From NCBI GenBank assembly GCA_005408345.1, contig SEMN01000046.1, positions 1,240,001 through 1,304,000 on the forward strand: a stretch of 64,000 nt of DNA. The letters are read 5' to 3'. Position 1 is the stretch's first letter; the number at the start of each line of letters is the position of its first letter. Below, piece by piece: positions 38,408 through 52,029 of this stretch. The notes under the pieces were generated by a model. It saw only the letters and a program-made list of their open reading frames with translations, ran no database searches and was not told the DNA's origin. Made by a program: the position numbers and the translations under genes. The DNA comes from Macquaria australasica (lineage: Eukaryota; Chordata; Actinopteri; Centrarchiformes; Percichthyidae).

Positions 38408-40106
38408 CAGGTAGAGGAAGAGTCTTTGGCAGTGAAGAACACAGGAACCAAGGGTGATTTAATGAGAACATTTTAAAGTGAAGTGCTGCATGGAGATAAA
38501 TGACTGGGCCAACTGGGCCATTAACACAAGTCCAACAGTGAACCAGTTCTCCCAGGGGGGATGTAATGTGGCACAATGGCATGACATTGGAAGATCTGCA
38601 GAAATGGACTATAACTGGAATAAAAAAATGACTCGAGTGTTTATCTGCAAATGTGTGGCTGTTATGTGACAGGTGATAAGTGTTGATGATGCTGCTGTGA
38701 AACTATGATGGTGCTGGAAATGTGGAGTGAGCCCATGAGACAAACAGATGGCTGTTTACTGTGCGAAGAGGTGTTTGCTGTCCCTCAGTACAGATTTCCA
38801 AATGTATCACAGTAAAATCTGGCACTGGCTTTTTTTTTTTTTAATGACACTCTGAATTTGTTAACTTTTAAAAATCCTCCATCACTCTCCAATCTGGCAT
38901 ACTTTTCTAGCCTGAACTGTGATACAAAAACATATAAAAAGCAACAATTACAAACAAAAATAGTAATTCATTTAGTGAAGAGGGAGAAAACCACTTACAG
39001 AGCGGCTTTCTCATTCTTCTGTATTCACATCCCATTGGCATCTCCTACCAACTGACAAGTGCAACTCTATAGTTCATATAATGAAGGGCAATGAGGCATC
39101 GGTTTGAGACACTTTGCATGGTGTTTTCCATTCCAGGAAGTCAGTTCCCTCCTCTTCTCTGTTCTTGTGCATCTATTATCTTCTTTGTTTTTTTTCCCCC
39201 AAACAAGTCTGAAAATGCGAGGATGTGAGGAAACGTCTTTCTGGATTAGAAAGCAGCACAAACTTAATCTCTACACCCTAAAGATAGGGCAGGTAAGGCC
39301 ATTTCAATATTTGCCAATGACTTGTTAAAACCAAGTAATGGAACCAATCAGAATGCATGAAACTCTGCATTCGTCACACAGCTCACAATATGGGAGGGGC
39401 ATAACACACACACACAGTGCACACTGTGCACGAGCAGGACATGGCAGCTAAACATGCCCTGGCTAGGGAAAATAATGGCATCACAGCTCCTGTCAATCAA
39501 TTAATCAATATCATTCAGAATACTGTCAGAGGTCCATTCATTCATCGATAAAGGCAACAGGACTTGACACTCTCCTTCTATTCCACCATCCATCTCCTCT
39601 TTCTGCATTCATCACACTTCTGTTACCAGAAAAGTAGATTTTCAGCTACACAGACGTCACAGGACAAAAAGAAGTTCATTCAATATCAGAATACTGTTGG
39701 AGGTCAGGAGTTTGGCTGCTCCCATAACATGTGCAAAAACCTGTTGTTGTAAAGAGTGGTGGCCACTTGGGGTCGCTGTTTCACTCTGTCACAGACATCA
39801 CTAGTCAAAAGTCAAGTCCCACTGGCACAGCAGTCACACTACACACCTATGTTCCATATTAAGGCTGGGCAAAGGGCTGAAAGGGACCAGGAGGGATGGC
39901 ACAGTTCAGGGTGAGACGCCACTGGCAAGATAAGAGTCAAAGCTCTTAAAGAGTCTGAAAACTCACTGGGATCCATCAGTGCTCCTCATCCATTTATCCA
40001 TCCAGCCTCTTCATCTAGAAGCCAACAGTTCACACCAAGGTCATGCTTTGTATCGTCCTGGATTAGTGGCGTAAGGGCAAACCGCTGGGTCACTGCAGTT
40101 CATGGG
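38398..40106 (-). other. rgl1: rgl1 3' UTR
   Basis: This is about 1.7 kb between the rgl1 stop (40109-40107) and a tandem AATAAATAAA on the minus strand (38407-38398). No intron signals are evident, and short ORFs here show no similarity I can name. Confidence 0.55.
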
Positions 40107-43100
40107 TCACAGAGTGACCTTGCTGAGTCTAAGCGACAGGCTGGAGCGGTGCTGGGTGCGTGGGAGTGTGGAGCTACACCGGCTTCGCAGCTGGACTGTC
40201 CGACCCGCCGAGCCTCGCACCCGCAGCAGGAAGTCAAAGTTAGCTGAGGTGTTCATGGCGTAGAAGACATTGGCGTTGTCTGGGATCACCAGTTCTGAAA
40301 GAAGATAAAGGGGGAGAGAAAAAGCAGAAATTATGAGTATGATTTAAGCTCTTAGCGCTGTTAAACTTTTAGTCAGCAATACATGGGTCACTGTGGTTCA
40401 TTAAGTTTGGAAAACGGCTGATCAGTGGAAAAAACTGCAATAATTAAAATGCTGAATTGCAAATTCAAAGACTGTTTCATCATAGTTTCTAAATACTAAC
40501 TGCTGCAGCAGCTTCTGCTTACTGTATTCACTGTAAATATCTGACTATAAGCTTTAGAACTATACTGTATATGAAAGATATTATTTGAGACAAATTAGCA
40601 CAAGTTTTATCACAGTTTCTTGGAGAGCCCAACATGTAGCTAGCTAGGTGCCTCTGGTTGAGAAAAGTCTGAATAATGAGAAAGGTATACATGCATAGAA
40701 AACAATCACCTAAAACTTTCAAGAACCACAGAGGTTCCCTGAAAAGAATTAATGAAGCTCCATTTACAAAGTAGACCCAGTTTTTTTTGTACCTCTCTCC
40801 TCAGAGATGACCTGTACCAGCTCGTATCCCTCCTCTGGCTCCACCTCCAGGTTGTGCTTCACCATGGCTCTAGAAACTACAGCTGGAGTCTTGTCTTGAT
40901 TGGTCAACTATTTAGGGAAAAGACAAAACAAATTACTCACACAGGGTTTAACATATACATCGTGTAAAAATGTAAACCGAGAGCACCTCACTCACACAGG
41001 AACACAAACACACACATAAGTATTTACCAATATGCTCTTGTAGAGATTCCCGTTGCCGTGCTCCAGACTGACTCTTATGATGCACGCATCCTGGGCCTGG
41101 GTGTTATAAGCTGGGGTTTGGCTCGGGGAGCAAGGGGACATGGGTGTGAGGGAGATGGAGCGTCTGTGGGTGCAGGGAGGCCCGGGGAGTGAGGGAGATG
41201 CAGGAGTCATGGAGACACTGGCTGTCGACGAGCTGGTGTCCATGGAGTGGAGTGAAGTACAAGAGGAGGATTCTGATAGCTGAGGAAACATCCACAACCA
41301 GAAGTTACACACAGATGCACAAAACCATAACTGGATCATTTTCTTTCACAAATGCACTGAACCATGAAACATGAACAAGATGTGAAAGTACTGGGACAAA
41401 GTGACACCTGCAAAGCTTAAAATAAACAGAATTGTTTTTCATATAAACCTCAAATGACATAATTTTGACTAAGGGACTGTAAGACAATTATTAGGGGGGA
41501 GGACCAGAAAAAAGCAGTGTTATGTATTTCTTTCTTTTTGCTGAAGGGTAGGTTGTCAAGCTTTTTGGGAAAGTAATAGAAGGCCTTCCCTCATCCCAGA
41601 GTTAGCTTTTATTTTTTTCCTCCCTAATAAGAAAATTAAATATTTCCATCAGCGGCTTTTGTGTGCTACACGTATAATAAATGCGCATTTAGTCATTTTC
41701 TGACACATTTTCATACAGTCCCTAAGTATGACCAAAACTGACACATTTTCTTTAGTGTTGTAACCCACCTTGTTCTGCTGAGAGTCGGAGGTGTGAGTGG
41801 GGGTGAGGCCCTCGCTGTCCGACGGGCTGCTGGAGTCACTGGAGGACACGCTGACTGAGTCCATGCTCTCCCCTGAGCTGCCAGTAGGAGGCGAGCGCGG
41901 CGTCTCTCTGACTGGGGAACTGGCTGCATTACTGTCTGTTCCAAGAAACAGCCTGGAAAGTAGAGGAAGTCAGTTATTAGATATTAAAATAAATAGGTCA
42001 CAGCAATTCAGTGCTTGACTATAACAGTGTGACATCTCTAATGTGACACGTCTCAGTCAAATAAAAGTATACTTAAGTTCGGACATGTAAAACAAGACCC
42101 TCCTCCATTAGGTTTATATTAACATCTATTGTCTGGATGTACTCACAGGCTCAGTCTCTTCACCATGCTTTTTCGAGGCTTGGGTGAGGTTGGACTGCTG
42201 TCACCAAGACCTTCAACCTCACAGGACAAGGCGTAGCTGCAAGAGAGAACATTGATAATTAACCTTAAAGATCATAAAACATTGCCAAATCATGTGCCCG
42301 TTGGTTTTGAGAAACATGAATTCTGAGTAAGAAGGAGGGAAAGAGAAAGTCAGAGCGGACACGAGAAGTACAGTACAATAGATCAGTAAGGAGTGAAGAC
42401 ATAACAGAAGAACAGCAGGGAGAGGCAAGGAGAAAGGACAGAAAGAAGCTTCTATTGTGGGTTTGTTTTTAACAATAGGTCCAGCAGACCATGACCTCAT
42501 GCACTAATTTGCCTTTTATCTAATGGATAACGGTGCAATCAAGAAAGAAGGTATTTTGAGCAAAGCAGCAGTACCTTTCCTCCTCACTGAGCTGAGTCTG
42601 GCTCTTAAACCAGCGAAGGAAAGCCGGGTCTGGACTCAGACAGTAGCTGTTACAGGCCGACTGGAGCAGCTTGATCTGAGCAATCACCTCAAACTCCTGC
42701 AGAGACGGAAAGAAAGTTACCGACGTTAGATCTGCGGAGCTCATCATGTGATAATTGTCCTGGTGTAATCATGTCAGAGGAGGCCGCTTGCAGCTACACT
42801 CACCCTGCGTCTCTTCTCAAAGTTGTTCAGACCACCCTGCGGAGGACACAAAGAGCACGCTGTCAGACCCTGGACATCACATACCAGCGGCTGCTTAGAC
42901 AAACAGCATTAGGTGGACCACTCCAAAAATGGACTGACAAAATTCCTCACGCGCTAATGGAAACTTACGCCCCAGTTTCTGACAGCGGTTGCACAGATAG
43001 ACTCTCAGATCTGCAGAGTTGTGTAAACTCGCAGACACATGCTCTCAAATATCGAAACACACACACGCAAATTCAGCAGGTGTCAGGGATTTTTTTTCCT

Positions 43101-46100
43101 TACCTCTACTAGGTCAGGCAGGGCTGTATCCAACATGGTCAGGTCGGTTAGGAAAGTCCCCAAGTACGGTATCGTTCCTTGCATCGCTCCCTGTGGAGAA
43201 AGACAGCTTTTTGATATCTCTGAAACCACACTTAGTTTAAATAAACACTTTAAGGGCGCCACAATAAAGCCAGAGACTAATTTACGCTGTGGTCTTTGTG
43301 ATTTATAGATGCCAGGGTGGGTTTTGTAAAACACAACAGGCTCAATGCAAGTACAGCACATAGTGCACTGAGTAAACAAAGCTGAGCATGTGGCTTCATC
43401 ATACTGGAGAGGCTAGAACTCACTTTACAGTACATTGCTTTAGAGGAATGTGTTGTTTAAAATTATAGAGCTCTGTTTTAGCTCTCTTTGAAGAAAAGAT
43501 CCATTTGTCTGGCATTTGTTGCAGAGGCTCTTTGTCTCACCATTTCCTTCTGCAACTGTAGTCTCTTGTGGGTGCGTTTCTGGTGCTCCTTGGCACAACT
43601 CTCCAGACTGGCAAACTTTGAAGTGCCTTCCTGTAGGGCAAACAAACAAAAAAAACAAAAAAAAAATACACCTTCAGTCCTCGAGATTCTAACCAGTGAA
43701 TGAAGGAATGTTTTCAGGATTTCCAGATGAAGTCTCACATTGTGAGAGTGACATCTACGCACTTGAAAGCTGGGATTTTTTACAGAGGATACTAAACTGA
43801 CGCATTCGTAATTTCACATGTCCCTCAGATATGAAACAGACATTAGAACTCACCCTCATGAGGAGCTCTCTGCTGGTCAGGTAGTTGTTGTGATCGGAGA
43901 AAATGTCCGACAGTTCCTCAAATGTCTGCATGCTGTCTCTGTGTAGAGCACAGATTCATGTTAGCTAACAGTAATAGACATATCAGCTAAAATATATACT
44001 GCTGAATTCTTCCAAGTGGCTGATTCTTCTATCGAGACTCATTGAGATTATCTGCAGAGTTGAAAGATTGGAGGCTTACTTGTGCACACAGGCCCATGCC
44101 CTTTTCAGCCGGTAAAGCGGGTTGGACTGCAGCGCAGACACAATGGCTCGCAGAGACGAGAAGTTTTTGCGTATTCGACACTCCTGTTAGGAGACAGTTA
44201 ACACAAGGTCAGTCAGAACGTGGCCCGTTTTTGTGGGAGGTTTATAGGTGAATTTGTGTGTGTTTGCCTGTGCGTTTCTGCCAACCTGAGCGATGTCTAT
44301 CCAACGCTGGATGACCCGCGCCCTGACATGAGGTCTGATCTGTCTGTGTTTCAACACTGTGCTGACCACGCAGGCCGCCACAGCATTAAACTGCGTGATA
44401 GTGGCTCGAATGGTGGGGGCGCTGTGCTTGTTGTGCTTCTTATCCCTCTGGGACCAGACAGAGCCCAGGCAGTGGTGGGGTACAACCTTTTTAAACAGCA
44501 GCTAGAGCAGAAGAACAGGCTGACGTTAGTATGACGACACTGAAGAAACATCTCAGGGATGTAACCTGCGTAACCTTTCCCTCCTACACTCCAAGTTTCC
44601 CCCTCATTTCCCTCCACTTACCGCATCCATGTAGGTCAGCTGCTCAGCCACCAGGTCGGCCTCAAACGACAGGAAGTCCTCCTGGACCTCGATCTCCACT
44701 TCCTCCTCCTCCCCCAGGCAGAAAGAACTGTTGCCATGGAAACCAGCTGAAAGCAGGCAAACACAGATGATTAGACTCTGAGAAAATGTAATACTTAATA
44801 TAAAAAAACAACTAATACTATACAGAACAAAGAACTATATGTTTTAAAAAAAGATACTTACCATCAGTGTCGTCCATGCTGGCCTGACTCTGCAGCTGCT
44901 CCAGCAGACCCTCTGCCCGTCTAAGAGCCTCCGAGCCTGGCAGGGCCCTGCGCAGGTAGTCCATCAGCCTGTGGAGACAGGGGTAGTCAGGAGGCTCCTG
45001 GAAGTCTTCGGGACACTGGTCCAGCCAGGCACGCAGGATAGAGGCCAAGGCACTGTGGACACAGCAGGGAAAGATTTGAGAGCGTTAAGAGAGCTGGCAA
45101 TGATAGAGGGACAGGTGTGATAAGTCAGCTATATTGCTGAAAGCTACAAAAAAGTGTTATGTATTGAAAGCTGTCCATATGGAACTGATAGCGATTAACA
45201 TATAAAAATGTATCTCACTTTCTGATGGCTCCGTTGGTTTCAGAGCTTTTGCTTCTGCCTGTGTCTTGCTCATTTTCTTCCACATTTCCATACCTGCAAC
45301 AGAAAATAAATCACTAAAAATCAGAAAATCACTAAAACATATAGCAAATGCATTCTTTTGGCTTTATGCAGCAGCTCACTCCAGCACCTACCTGTCTAAC
45401 AGTAGCTGCAGTACAGTCTGTGTGCTGGCGAAGGCTCTGTAGGTGGACAGGAAGATGGAGGTGTAGGTGAGGTCGTTGTCTCCGAACGCTGTCAATAACG
45501 TCTCCACCAGACGCTCCAGTGTTCCAGCACGGATACTTCGGATTTTGCAGGTCTCCAGCTGGCTCACCGTGTGGCCGGGAGGTAGACGATCGCCCTCCGC
45601 CTAAACACACACACATGCAAACACATACTGTTACCCTGTTAAACCAGTGTGAACTGAACTGAGGAGTGCTGTTATGCATCGCAGTGACTTGGCTGGTGCT
45701 ACCAAAGCTTTTCTTTGCTTTGTTTGGCCTAAGATGCATGTCATCACAGATAAAATAATTTTAATGTGTAGTGTTGTCTTGGTTGTAAAGCTTTAAAATG
45801 TGAAATAACAGGAGTGGAACAATTCAATAGAAGACAAAAAGAGATGGAGGGAGGGAGGAAATGGTAAGGACAATCGTGATCTATATTTAATTCAGATTAA
45901 TCCAGATGTGTCCGACTATTGTGTCTACAGGGAAATAGAATGAGTGGTTGCACAACAGGCGGGGAGAGAGTAGAAGAAGTGGTGGCACAGACGTGGAGAG
46001 AAAGAGACCTTGGTGAAGTTAGCACAACAGGAAACGCTCCAATCTGCTTTTAATCACAGCAGGCCCCTCCTCCACCGTCCCTCCAGACAGAGAGGAGGAC

Positions 46101-49100
46101 AGCAGCGGAGCCAAGTTCTCCCACCTCTCCCCTCTGATAACAACTCAGTACATCAAGAAATACCTTTATTTATCTCTGTGAGGGGACCCAATGTACAGTC
46201 ACACGCACGCAGGCTTAGACTTTACAATTCACAATGAATTAGAAATGCACTGAATCTGCAACCAAATCTGCAAACTGCTACACACCCTGTAAACAATACA
46301 TCAGTGTAGGCCTACAATCCCACTGATTGTAATTGCTGTTATTCACTGACAATTAACTGTTTATAGTAAATATACTGATGTCTCAATAGGGACTGCTCTC
46401 TATTCTATTGGACTCAATAGACAGCAGTGTATAAAGTACCGATGTTGTTTTAATTAGCCCGAATACAGTTGGCAGCTCATGCCGTTGTCAATACATCAAT
46501 ACAGTTTTAAAGCCTCAGAGCTGTTATCCATCTCTTCTTTGTGCCAATCCCCCATCCCTCATGTCAAGCACAAAGAAACAACAAACTAACAACACAAGAT
46601 CCAGATTTTTTTTTTTTTTCTGTAAACAAAAAGGAAAACCCCATAAATCGGACTTGTAATTTCTGTTACGCTGGGTTCATGCATTCCTTTAGTCCTTACT
46701 GAGAAAACACACAAGAGAAACTTAAGGATAATACCCCTAATTGGCCCTTCTGTGCAGTATAATAATATACTGTACAACATCTTATTATACTGATATAAAC
46801 AGCACAGTGGAGGAAACAGCAAGACCTCACATGCACAAAAGCCATAACCTCCCCCCCCCTACACACACACAACCCCCCATTTTTTATTTTTTTGACAAAC
46901 CAGCGTTTTATACAATACTGCTGTACAGGGGAGTGAGCCGTTTTGTTGGCAGCTGGGAAAGTCAGGAAATCACATGCTTTAGCTAAACAGTCCAGGTCTG
47001 GTGAAACTGTTGATTTTCAGCAGGCAACTAAAAAGGTGTTGTCTAAACTGGGAGATTTATAGCTCAAATGTTAAAACAAAAGCCCTGTGGAGACGCCCCA
47101 CAATTGAAAGACATGGTCCGCTTTAAACAATAGAGATTAGGTTTTCTGTTTTTACAGCACAGCAGGCTGCACACAACTAACTGGATTGTTTTTTTAAACC
47201 ATCTACATGATCAGTTCATAGGCAGAGACTATTCCACTTTTTTTAAAAATCAGCACCGCAGCAGGTTAAGAGAATGGAAAAGGCATCAGGTTTTCATGTG
47301 TGTGATCTGTTTCGCTGAGGATTTTGGAGCTTGACTCATCTCTTCTTTGAAAAAGCTTCGTCAGCTGTGCATTCTGTCATACTGGGAGACATCAGACGGG
47401 CCCACTCACCCCTAGCCATCTCGCTCCCTTGTTGGCCGCCTGCTGAATCTGGACCCTTTTCAGTGTCACATTGTAGATGGCTCCTTCCTCGACTTCCTCC
47501 CCCCAGTCCTGCACCGAGCTCTGAAAGGAGAGAGTAAGAGGGAAAATGTCAGAAACCTCGAGGAGAGAGGAGAGGAGAGTTGTGTTTAGGATAACAAAAG
47601 ATATAAGAATTTCCTCTAAATGGCTGCAGGCAGCAGAGCTAACTTCCACAACAAGTGTCACTTCAATAGTTTAACAAAATAGGAATCGACTTTTTTTGGA
47701 AACTGAGAAAAGCAGAAGGAAGAATCAGAAAAAAAACACAGAAACACAACCACAGCACTCAAACAAACTAATAAAAGAGGGACTAAAGTGCAGTAAAACA
47801 TCAAGAATGACCAACTCCCCAACCCCCACCACTGCAGCCTGCCAGGCCTCCCTCCCTGTCTTTACTCCCTCTTTTATTCCCTATCCATCTCTTTCACCAT
47901 GTCCCGGTCTCTCTGGAGCTGAAGTCAGAGCTGGACCGCTTTCCCGGAGCTCAGAAAACTGGAGATAAGAGCCAGAATGGATGAGGTTTCTCAAACAAAC
48001 CCCTACATAATAAAACAAGACATTTGCATCACTTTTTCTCTCTGTTGACATGCCTTTATCCGTTTGCCTGTCTAATTATACAAGCCAAGAGAGTTTGATT
48101 ACAAATCGGTGCCTTGAGAGCACAACCACGCTTAAACCAGCTCATAAGGCTTGCGATTTGTGCTCATCTTGCATCTAGCATATGTCGCGTGTCTGTCTCT
48201 GGTTGTAAATCACTGACAAACAGCAGAGTGCATAAACAAACAGAGGGAGCAGAGTGAAATCAAAATACAACAAAACCCCTGCCCAGAGAGTGTGTGCGCA
48301 AACACAGTCCGGGATATGCTGAGGCACCAACATATGGAGACAGAGACAAAAACAGAGGCAGAGGCAGCGAAGAGGGAGAGGGACTGGCCAAATATAAACA
48401 CCACGCATGCAGAATTATGGCCAAGTGCTTACACACACACACATTCAGGCTGCGGTGGCCAAGATCACTCTTACTTGTCCTCACTTTCATTTACACAGCT
48501 CAATGGCAAAGTCCACGCTATTCCCCAAACAGAGGGGCTGCCAGAAAAGAAGTCAAGGGTCAAAGTTGCCGTTAACAGGCTCAATGGACGGTCCTGGAGG
48601 CCGGTGGCACTCAGCCATGACTGGGCCGTGTTTGGGTTTGAACAGAAACATGTGATGCCGAGATGAAAGAAAGCCCAAACCAAAGAAAAACACAAAGAGA
48701 GAGAAAAAAAAAAAAAAAGGATTTTAACTGGCTCTGGCAGATGAAACCAGCAAGCATGTCTGAAACAGCTGCATTTGTCTGAAACATGTCCACATGCCCG
48801 TCCCCTACCCTGTTCAGCATCTTGTCTTATGGTCAGCAACCTTAGTAAGTTGTCTCTCTGCCTCTCTCACTCCCTCTTTAGCTGCTGCTGGCTGCCGGCT
48901 GGATGGCTGGCGCAGAGACAGATAAATACATCAGTGCATGAGTCATGCAGTCCACACACTCCCAAAACAATAGCGGGAGGTCTCTGTGCTGGCCGGCCCG
49001 GGCTGCTGAGTTCACAGTCTGCACACACAGCCTGCTTTTTGTCAGTCACAGAACTGGAGATGTTTTTCAGAGCAGGGTTTTAATAAAAGCTCTGCTAGCT

Positions 49101-49997
49101 TTGTGCACAAAGTTCCATGGAAACCAAAACAGCCTGTCACAGTGATATTTCTATTCATCAGAGAGAAGGAAACATTAAACAGTAGATAGGGATTAGTTTA
49201 CAGAGAGCATAGTATATCAAATGACCCTGGGTAGGGTGTAAACAGGAGATGAGTTGTTTACTCTCAGCACTAACTTGGATCCTTCCACAGAAGATGCTCA
49301 AAAAGTGCACAGGGAGGACACTAAGGAGAGCAGAGAGGCAAATAGTACTCTATCTCTGATCAAATAGTGCTAATCTGCCTATCAGCCCATCAGCTGTGTG
49401 TGAAACAATACTCCCAAGACAACAACAACAACAGTAAACAGTGTTAAATCTTTGGCGCTGATCTGTTGGCTTTTGTGTTTTCCTCGCCTGAACGCAGCTG
49501 GGACCCATGGAGACAGGGGCCTCGCCAATTGTTCCCTCTCTGTTTCACTGCGGGCCCCCAGACAAAAGTTTTCATATGCACCATCAGGGAGGGGGAAAGC
49601 TAGCGGATCGAGTTCATATTCTGGCGGAGTCGGCAGGGGATTTTTTATTTTATCCTCCCCCCTCCCCACGTTTCCCCAACTTTGCGCGACATCTTTACGC
49701 ACCAACAATGTAGGTTAAACGGGATTTAAAGCCTAGTAAAAACAATTAAAACTCAGTGTTCAACTGCTCCCCCCTCCCGTTCCCCTCCTCCTCCTCCTCC
49801 TCCTCTTCTTTTCCCCTTTATCCGCTACTTTCCCAAGCCTACAAACACCCCCTCCTTTTTTTTCTCCCTCCTCCCTCTCCTCCCTCTCCCCCCTCTCTTC
49901 AAAACCACAAACTCAACAACAGAGCACAGGATGGAAAACCATGAGAGTTTTGTTTTGGTTTGGTTTTTACCATTTTAGTTTTCCAGGCGAATTTCAT
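40107..49997 (-). CDS. rgl1: Ral guanine nucleotide dissociation stimulator-like 1 (18 coding exons)
   Basis: Exons, 5' to 3': 49997-49971, 47520-47410, 45600-45392, 45293-45219, 45052-44862, 44746-44622, 44501-44286, 44183-44080, 43938-43854, 43630-43541, 43190-43104, 42836-42804, 42696-42575, 42236-42147, 41952-41769, 41279-41028, 40907-40793, 40294-40107. All phases match and give 767 aa (human RGL1 768). It loads GTP onto RalA/RalB downstream of active Ras. The N-terminal RasGEF_N region follows SSVQDWGEEVEEGAIYNVTL. The CDC25-type GEF domain spans about 228-505 (LVAEQLTYMDA, TITQFNAV, GTIPYLGTFLTDLTMLDTAL, EFEVIAQIKLLQSACNSYC). A Ser/Pro-rich linker (ESMDSVSVSS, LHSMDTSSSTAS) precedes the Ras-binding RA domain, about 650-737 (DACIIRVSLEHGNGNLYKSIL, VIPDNANVFYAMN). 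QLRSRCSSTLPRT and the SKVTL end indicate RGL1, not RGL2/3 or RALGDS. The start at 49997 gives MKFAWKTKM, like human MKLLWQAKM; an in-frame ATG at 50015 is possible. Confidence 0.96.
47521..49970 (-). other. rgl1: rgl1 intron 1 (short isoform), with polypurine tract
   Basis: This is a 2.45 kb intron between the nine-codon first exon and exon 2. Its first 200 bases on the coding strand are an almost pure polypurine tract (plus-strand pyrimidines at 49764-49905, including a CTC repeat at 49786-49806). The rest holds short AC and A runs and no supportable exon. Confidence 0.6.
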
Positions 49998-50340
49998 GGT
50001 GAGCGTTTCTTTCATGATCCGGGGACAGCATCAGAGCTCGGGAATAATCCGCCAAGGAAAGAAGAAGATGCGTTTCTCTTTAAAAAAAAAAAAAAAGAAA
50101 AAACCCAGATTCTCGCTGAAAATGTTCTTCTCCTTCACCGCGCACACTTTCGTCCGCTCCACTCCAAACTCCTCTGTCTGTCAGCGGGCTCTCCCTTCTT
50201 CTACTGAATGACCGAACTCCTCCTACTTGCACTCACAACAGTCCCGTTTAAACTCCTCCTCCTCCTCCTCCCTTTTTGTCCGACTTTCATCTGACTGACA
50301 ACAATGTGCGCGCTCAGACGCACGAATCATAAATCTCTTT
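49998..50340 (-). promoter_or_regulatory. rgl1: probable promoter/5' UTR of short rgl1 isoform
   Basis: The nine-codon first exon must be preceded by a 5' UTR here. It includes a run of about 14 T on the coding strand (plus A-run 50082-50095), unusual in a 5' UTR, then CpG- and CTC-containing sequence at 50130-50330. I see no TATA box at a clear distance, so this is inferred from gene structure. Confidence 0.45.
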
Positions 50341-50835
50341 CATGTGAAATTCATAGCACTCATGACGTCTTTCACCATTTATTTTTAAGGATTTATTTAA
50401 AAAATGATTGATTAATGATTTTACAAAATGAAATGAATATTACTCCATGAACCTTTTATTCTTTTATTTCATTATGATGTTGTTGTTTTAGGTTTTTCTT
50501 TTTCTTTTTTTGTACATCTTCAGAACAAAAGTTGTTCTGAAAATGAAATGGAGATAAATCCTTATATATGTACAGTATACAGTGCAGTCTTGTTTTATTT
50601 TTTATCACTTTTCTTATTCGTATTCTTTATTTTTTGCTTTTGTTTTTAAATTACTTTTGTTTCACTCATTATAATGAGTAAAAAACGTGAACACAAAAGA
50701 AAATAGAATTGTGTATTGTGTGGGAGCTGTGTCTGTGCTTTACTGAAACAGGCAATGCAAATGGTTATAAACTTCCCGGATGTTGTGATTGTATGCATTA
50801 GCCATTAGTTTAGTTTAAATGATAGGTTCACATTT

Positions 50836-51198
50836 TCACATCTGTCTTAAAACAACAGACCTACCCACATGTACATTGAAAGAGTTACTGGCCAATGTTA
50901 TTGTCCATACTGGTGGTGAAGAGATTTCTTCATAACATGATTCCTGAGAAACATCTACAATCCTTGTTCTGTGTAAAAATGCTAAATTATGGGAGGCTTC
51001 AGCAGTCAGAGTTAGACTAATCAAGTCGGTCTTTTTAGAACGATATTGCTTTTTTTGTTTCCCCACAACTTTAGAAGATGCAGCTTCAGCTAAACTTTCA
51101 ACTGCATTTTCTTTTGAACAAGGACTGTGGACGTTGTCCTCACTTGGAGTCATGTTAAGAGTCGATCTACTCACGACCAATATGAAATGTGAGTCCAT
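50836..51198 (-). CDS. unrecognised 120-codon ORF, possibly coding
   Basis: A minus-strand ATG-to-stop frame of 120 codons. I do not recognise the product. It has a low-bias, protein-like composition: a hydrophobic start (MDSHFILVVS), an acidic/Ser middle (SEDNVHSPCSKENAVESLAEAASS), a basic patch (KQKKQYRSKK) and a mixed end. I see no signal peptide cleavage pattern, zinc finger or transposase motif. It may instead be the remnant of a processed gene, an exon of an unseen transcript, or chance. No convincing promoter or poly(A) signal flanks it. Confidence 0.15.
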   Translation of the reverse strand: MDSHFILVVSRSTLNMTPSEDNVHSPCSKENAVESLAEAASSKVVGKQKKQYRSKKTDLISLTLTAEASHNLAFLHRTRIVDVSQESCYEEISSPPVWTITLASNSFNVHVGRSVVLRQM

Positions 51199-52004
51199 CC
51201 TTGAAAAGAGTACTCCACTGATTTAGCATTACACTCCTGTAATATTGTTGGACTCGTGCAGTTAAAAGAAAGGATCAAAATTGATCTGTAGAACCAGAGA
51301 TTTTGTCTTTTTATCCCACACGTTTACCCTTTAACCCTTTAGTTTTCTGGCGATTTACATATAGATTGCTGTAATGTACATTAACATTAACATACAGATT
51401 TCATATGAGTGGATGAAGTGATGCACTGTAGGCCCATGGCTGTCTTGTGTGTGAAGCAGCTGCAGCCTGCGTGGGACAATACAAGGAAGGCCGTAGATGC
51501 CGTCACCAGTACTGTGCATTGTCAGTGACAGGAGAGGAGAATAGGCTGAGTGTGAGAATGGGCAACACTGTTCCACTGTGTGAATGTGCCTGCACACGTA
51601 CTCCAACAGCCCACTTGTGTGAATAAACGGGAAGATATGAATCAAGAGTCGACTTTGTGAGGGGTCTTTTTGTACGAAGTTGTATCGTAAACATACATCA
51701 AATGTGATCAAGCAGTGGTTCATACATCTGCTAGTCCATTTAGTCAGCTGATGAAGCACCCAAGCTACTGATTCAGAGTCAGGAGACAGTGTTAACGTTA
51801 TGATGCTTATTGTCATCTGGCTCAGTGGGAGAGATCTGTTAGACCTGTTGTGGCCTCCTTTTTAATATTATGTGTGTGAGCATGTGTGTGTGTGTGTGAT
51901 ATGCCTACCCACTCCTCTGGCTCCCATAACACCAACACGTAACCCCAACGTCACTCTCAGCATCACTGGCTGTCACACACCACGGTGTCAAGTAGGGCAC
52001 CCAC

Positions 52005-52029
52005 GCACACACACACACACACACACACA
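52005..52029. repeat. (AC)n microsatellite
   Basis: About 12 AC units flanked by ACGC variants and a second CACGCAC piece near 52038. Confidence 0.9.

Noticed and set aside
40107..49997. rgl3 as identity of the Ral exchange factor
   Set aside because: IPDNANVFYAM and human 19p linkage first suggested RGL3, but the MKFAWKTKM start, QIQQAANKGARWLG, ESMDSVSVSS, and LRSRCSSTLPRT with the SKVTL end fit RGL1, and the length (767) matches RGL1.
51355..51816. 153-codon minus-strand ORF
   Set aside because: Long, but with an erratic composition rich in His, Cys and Met, no recognisable motif, and start-to-stop length possible by chance in 64 kb.
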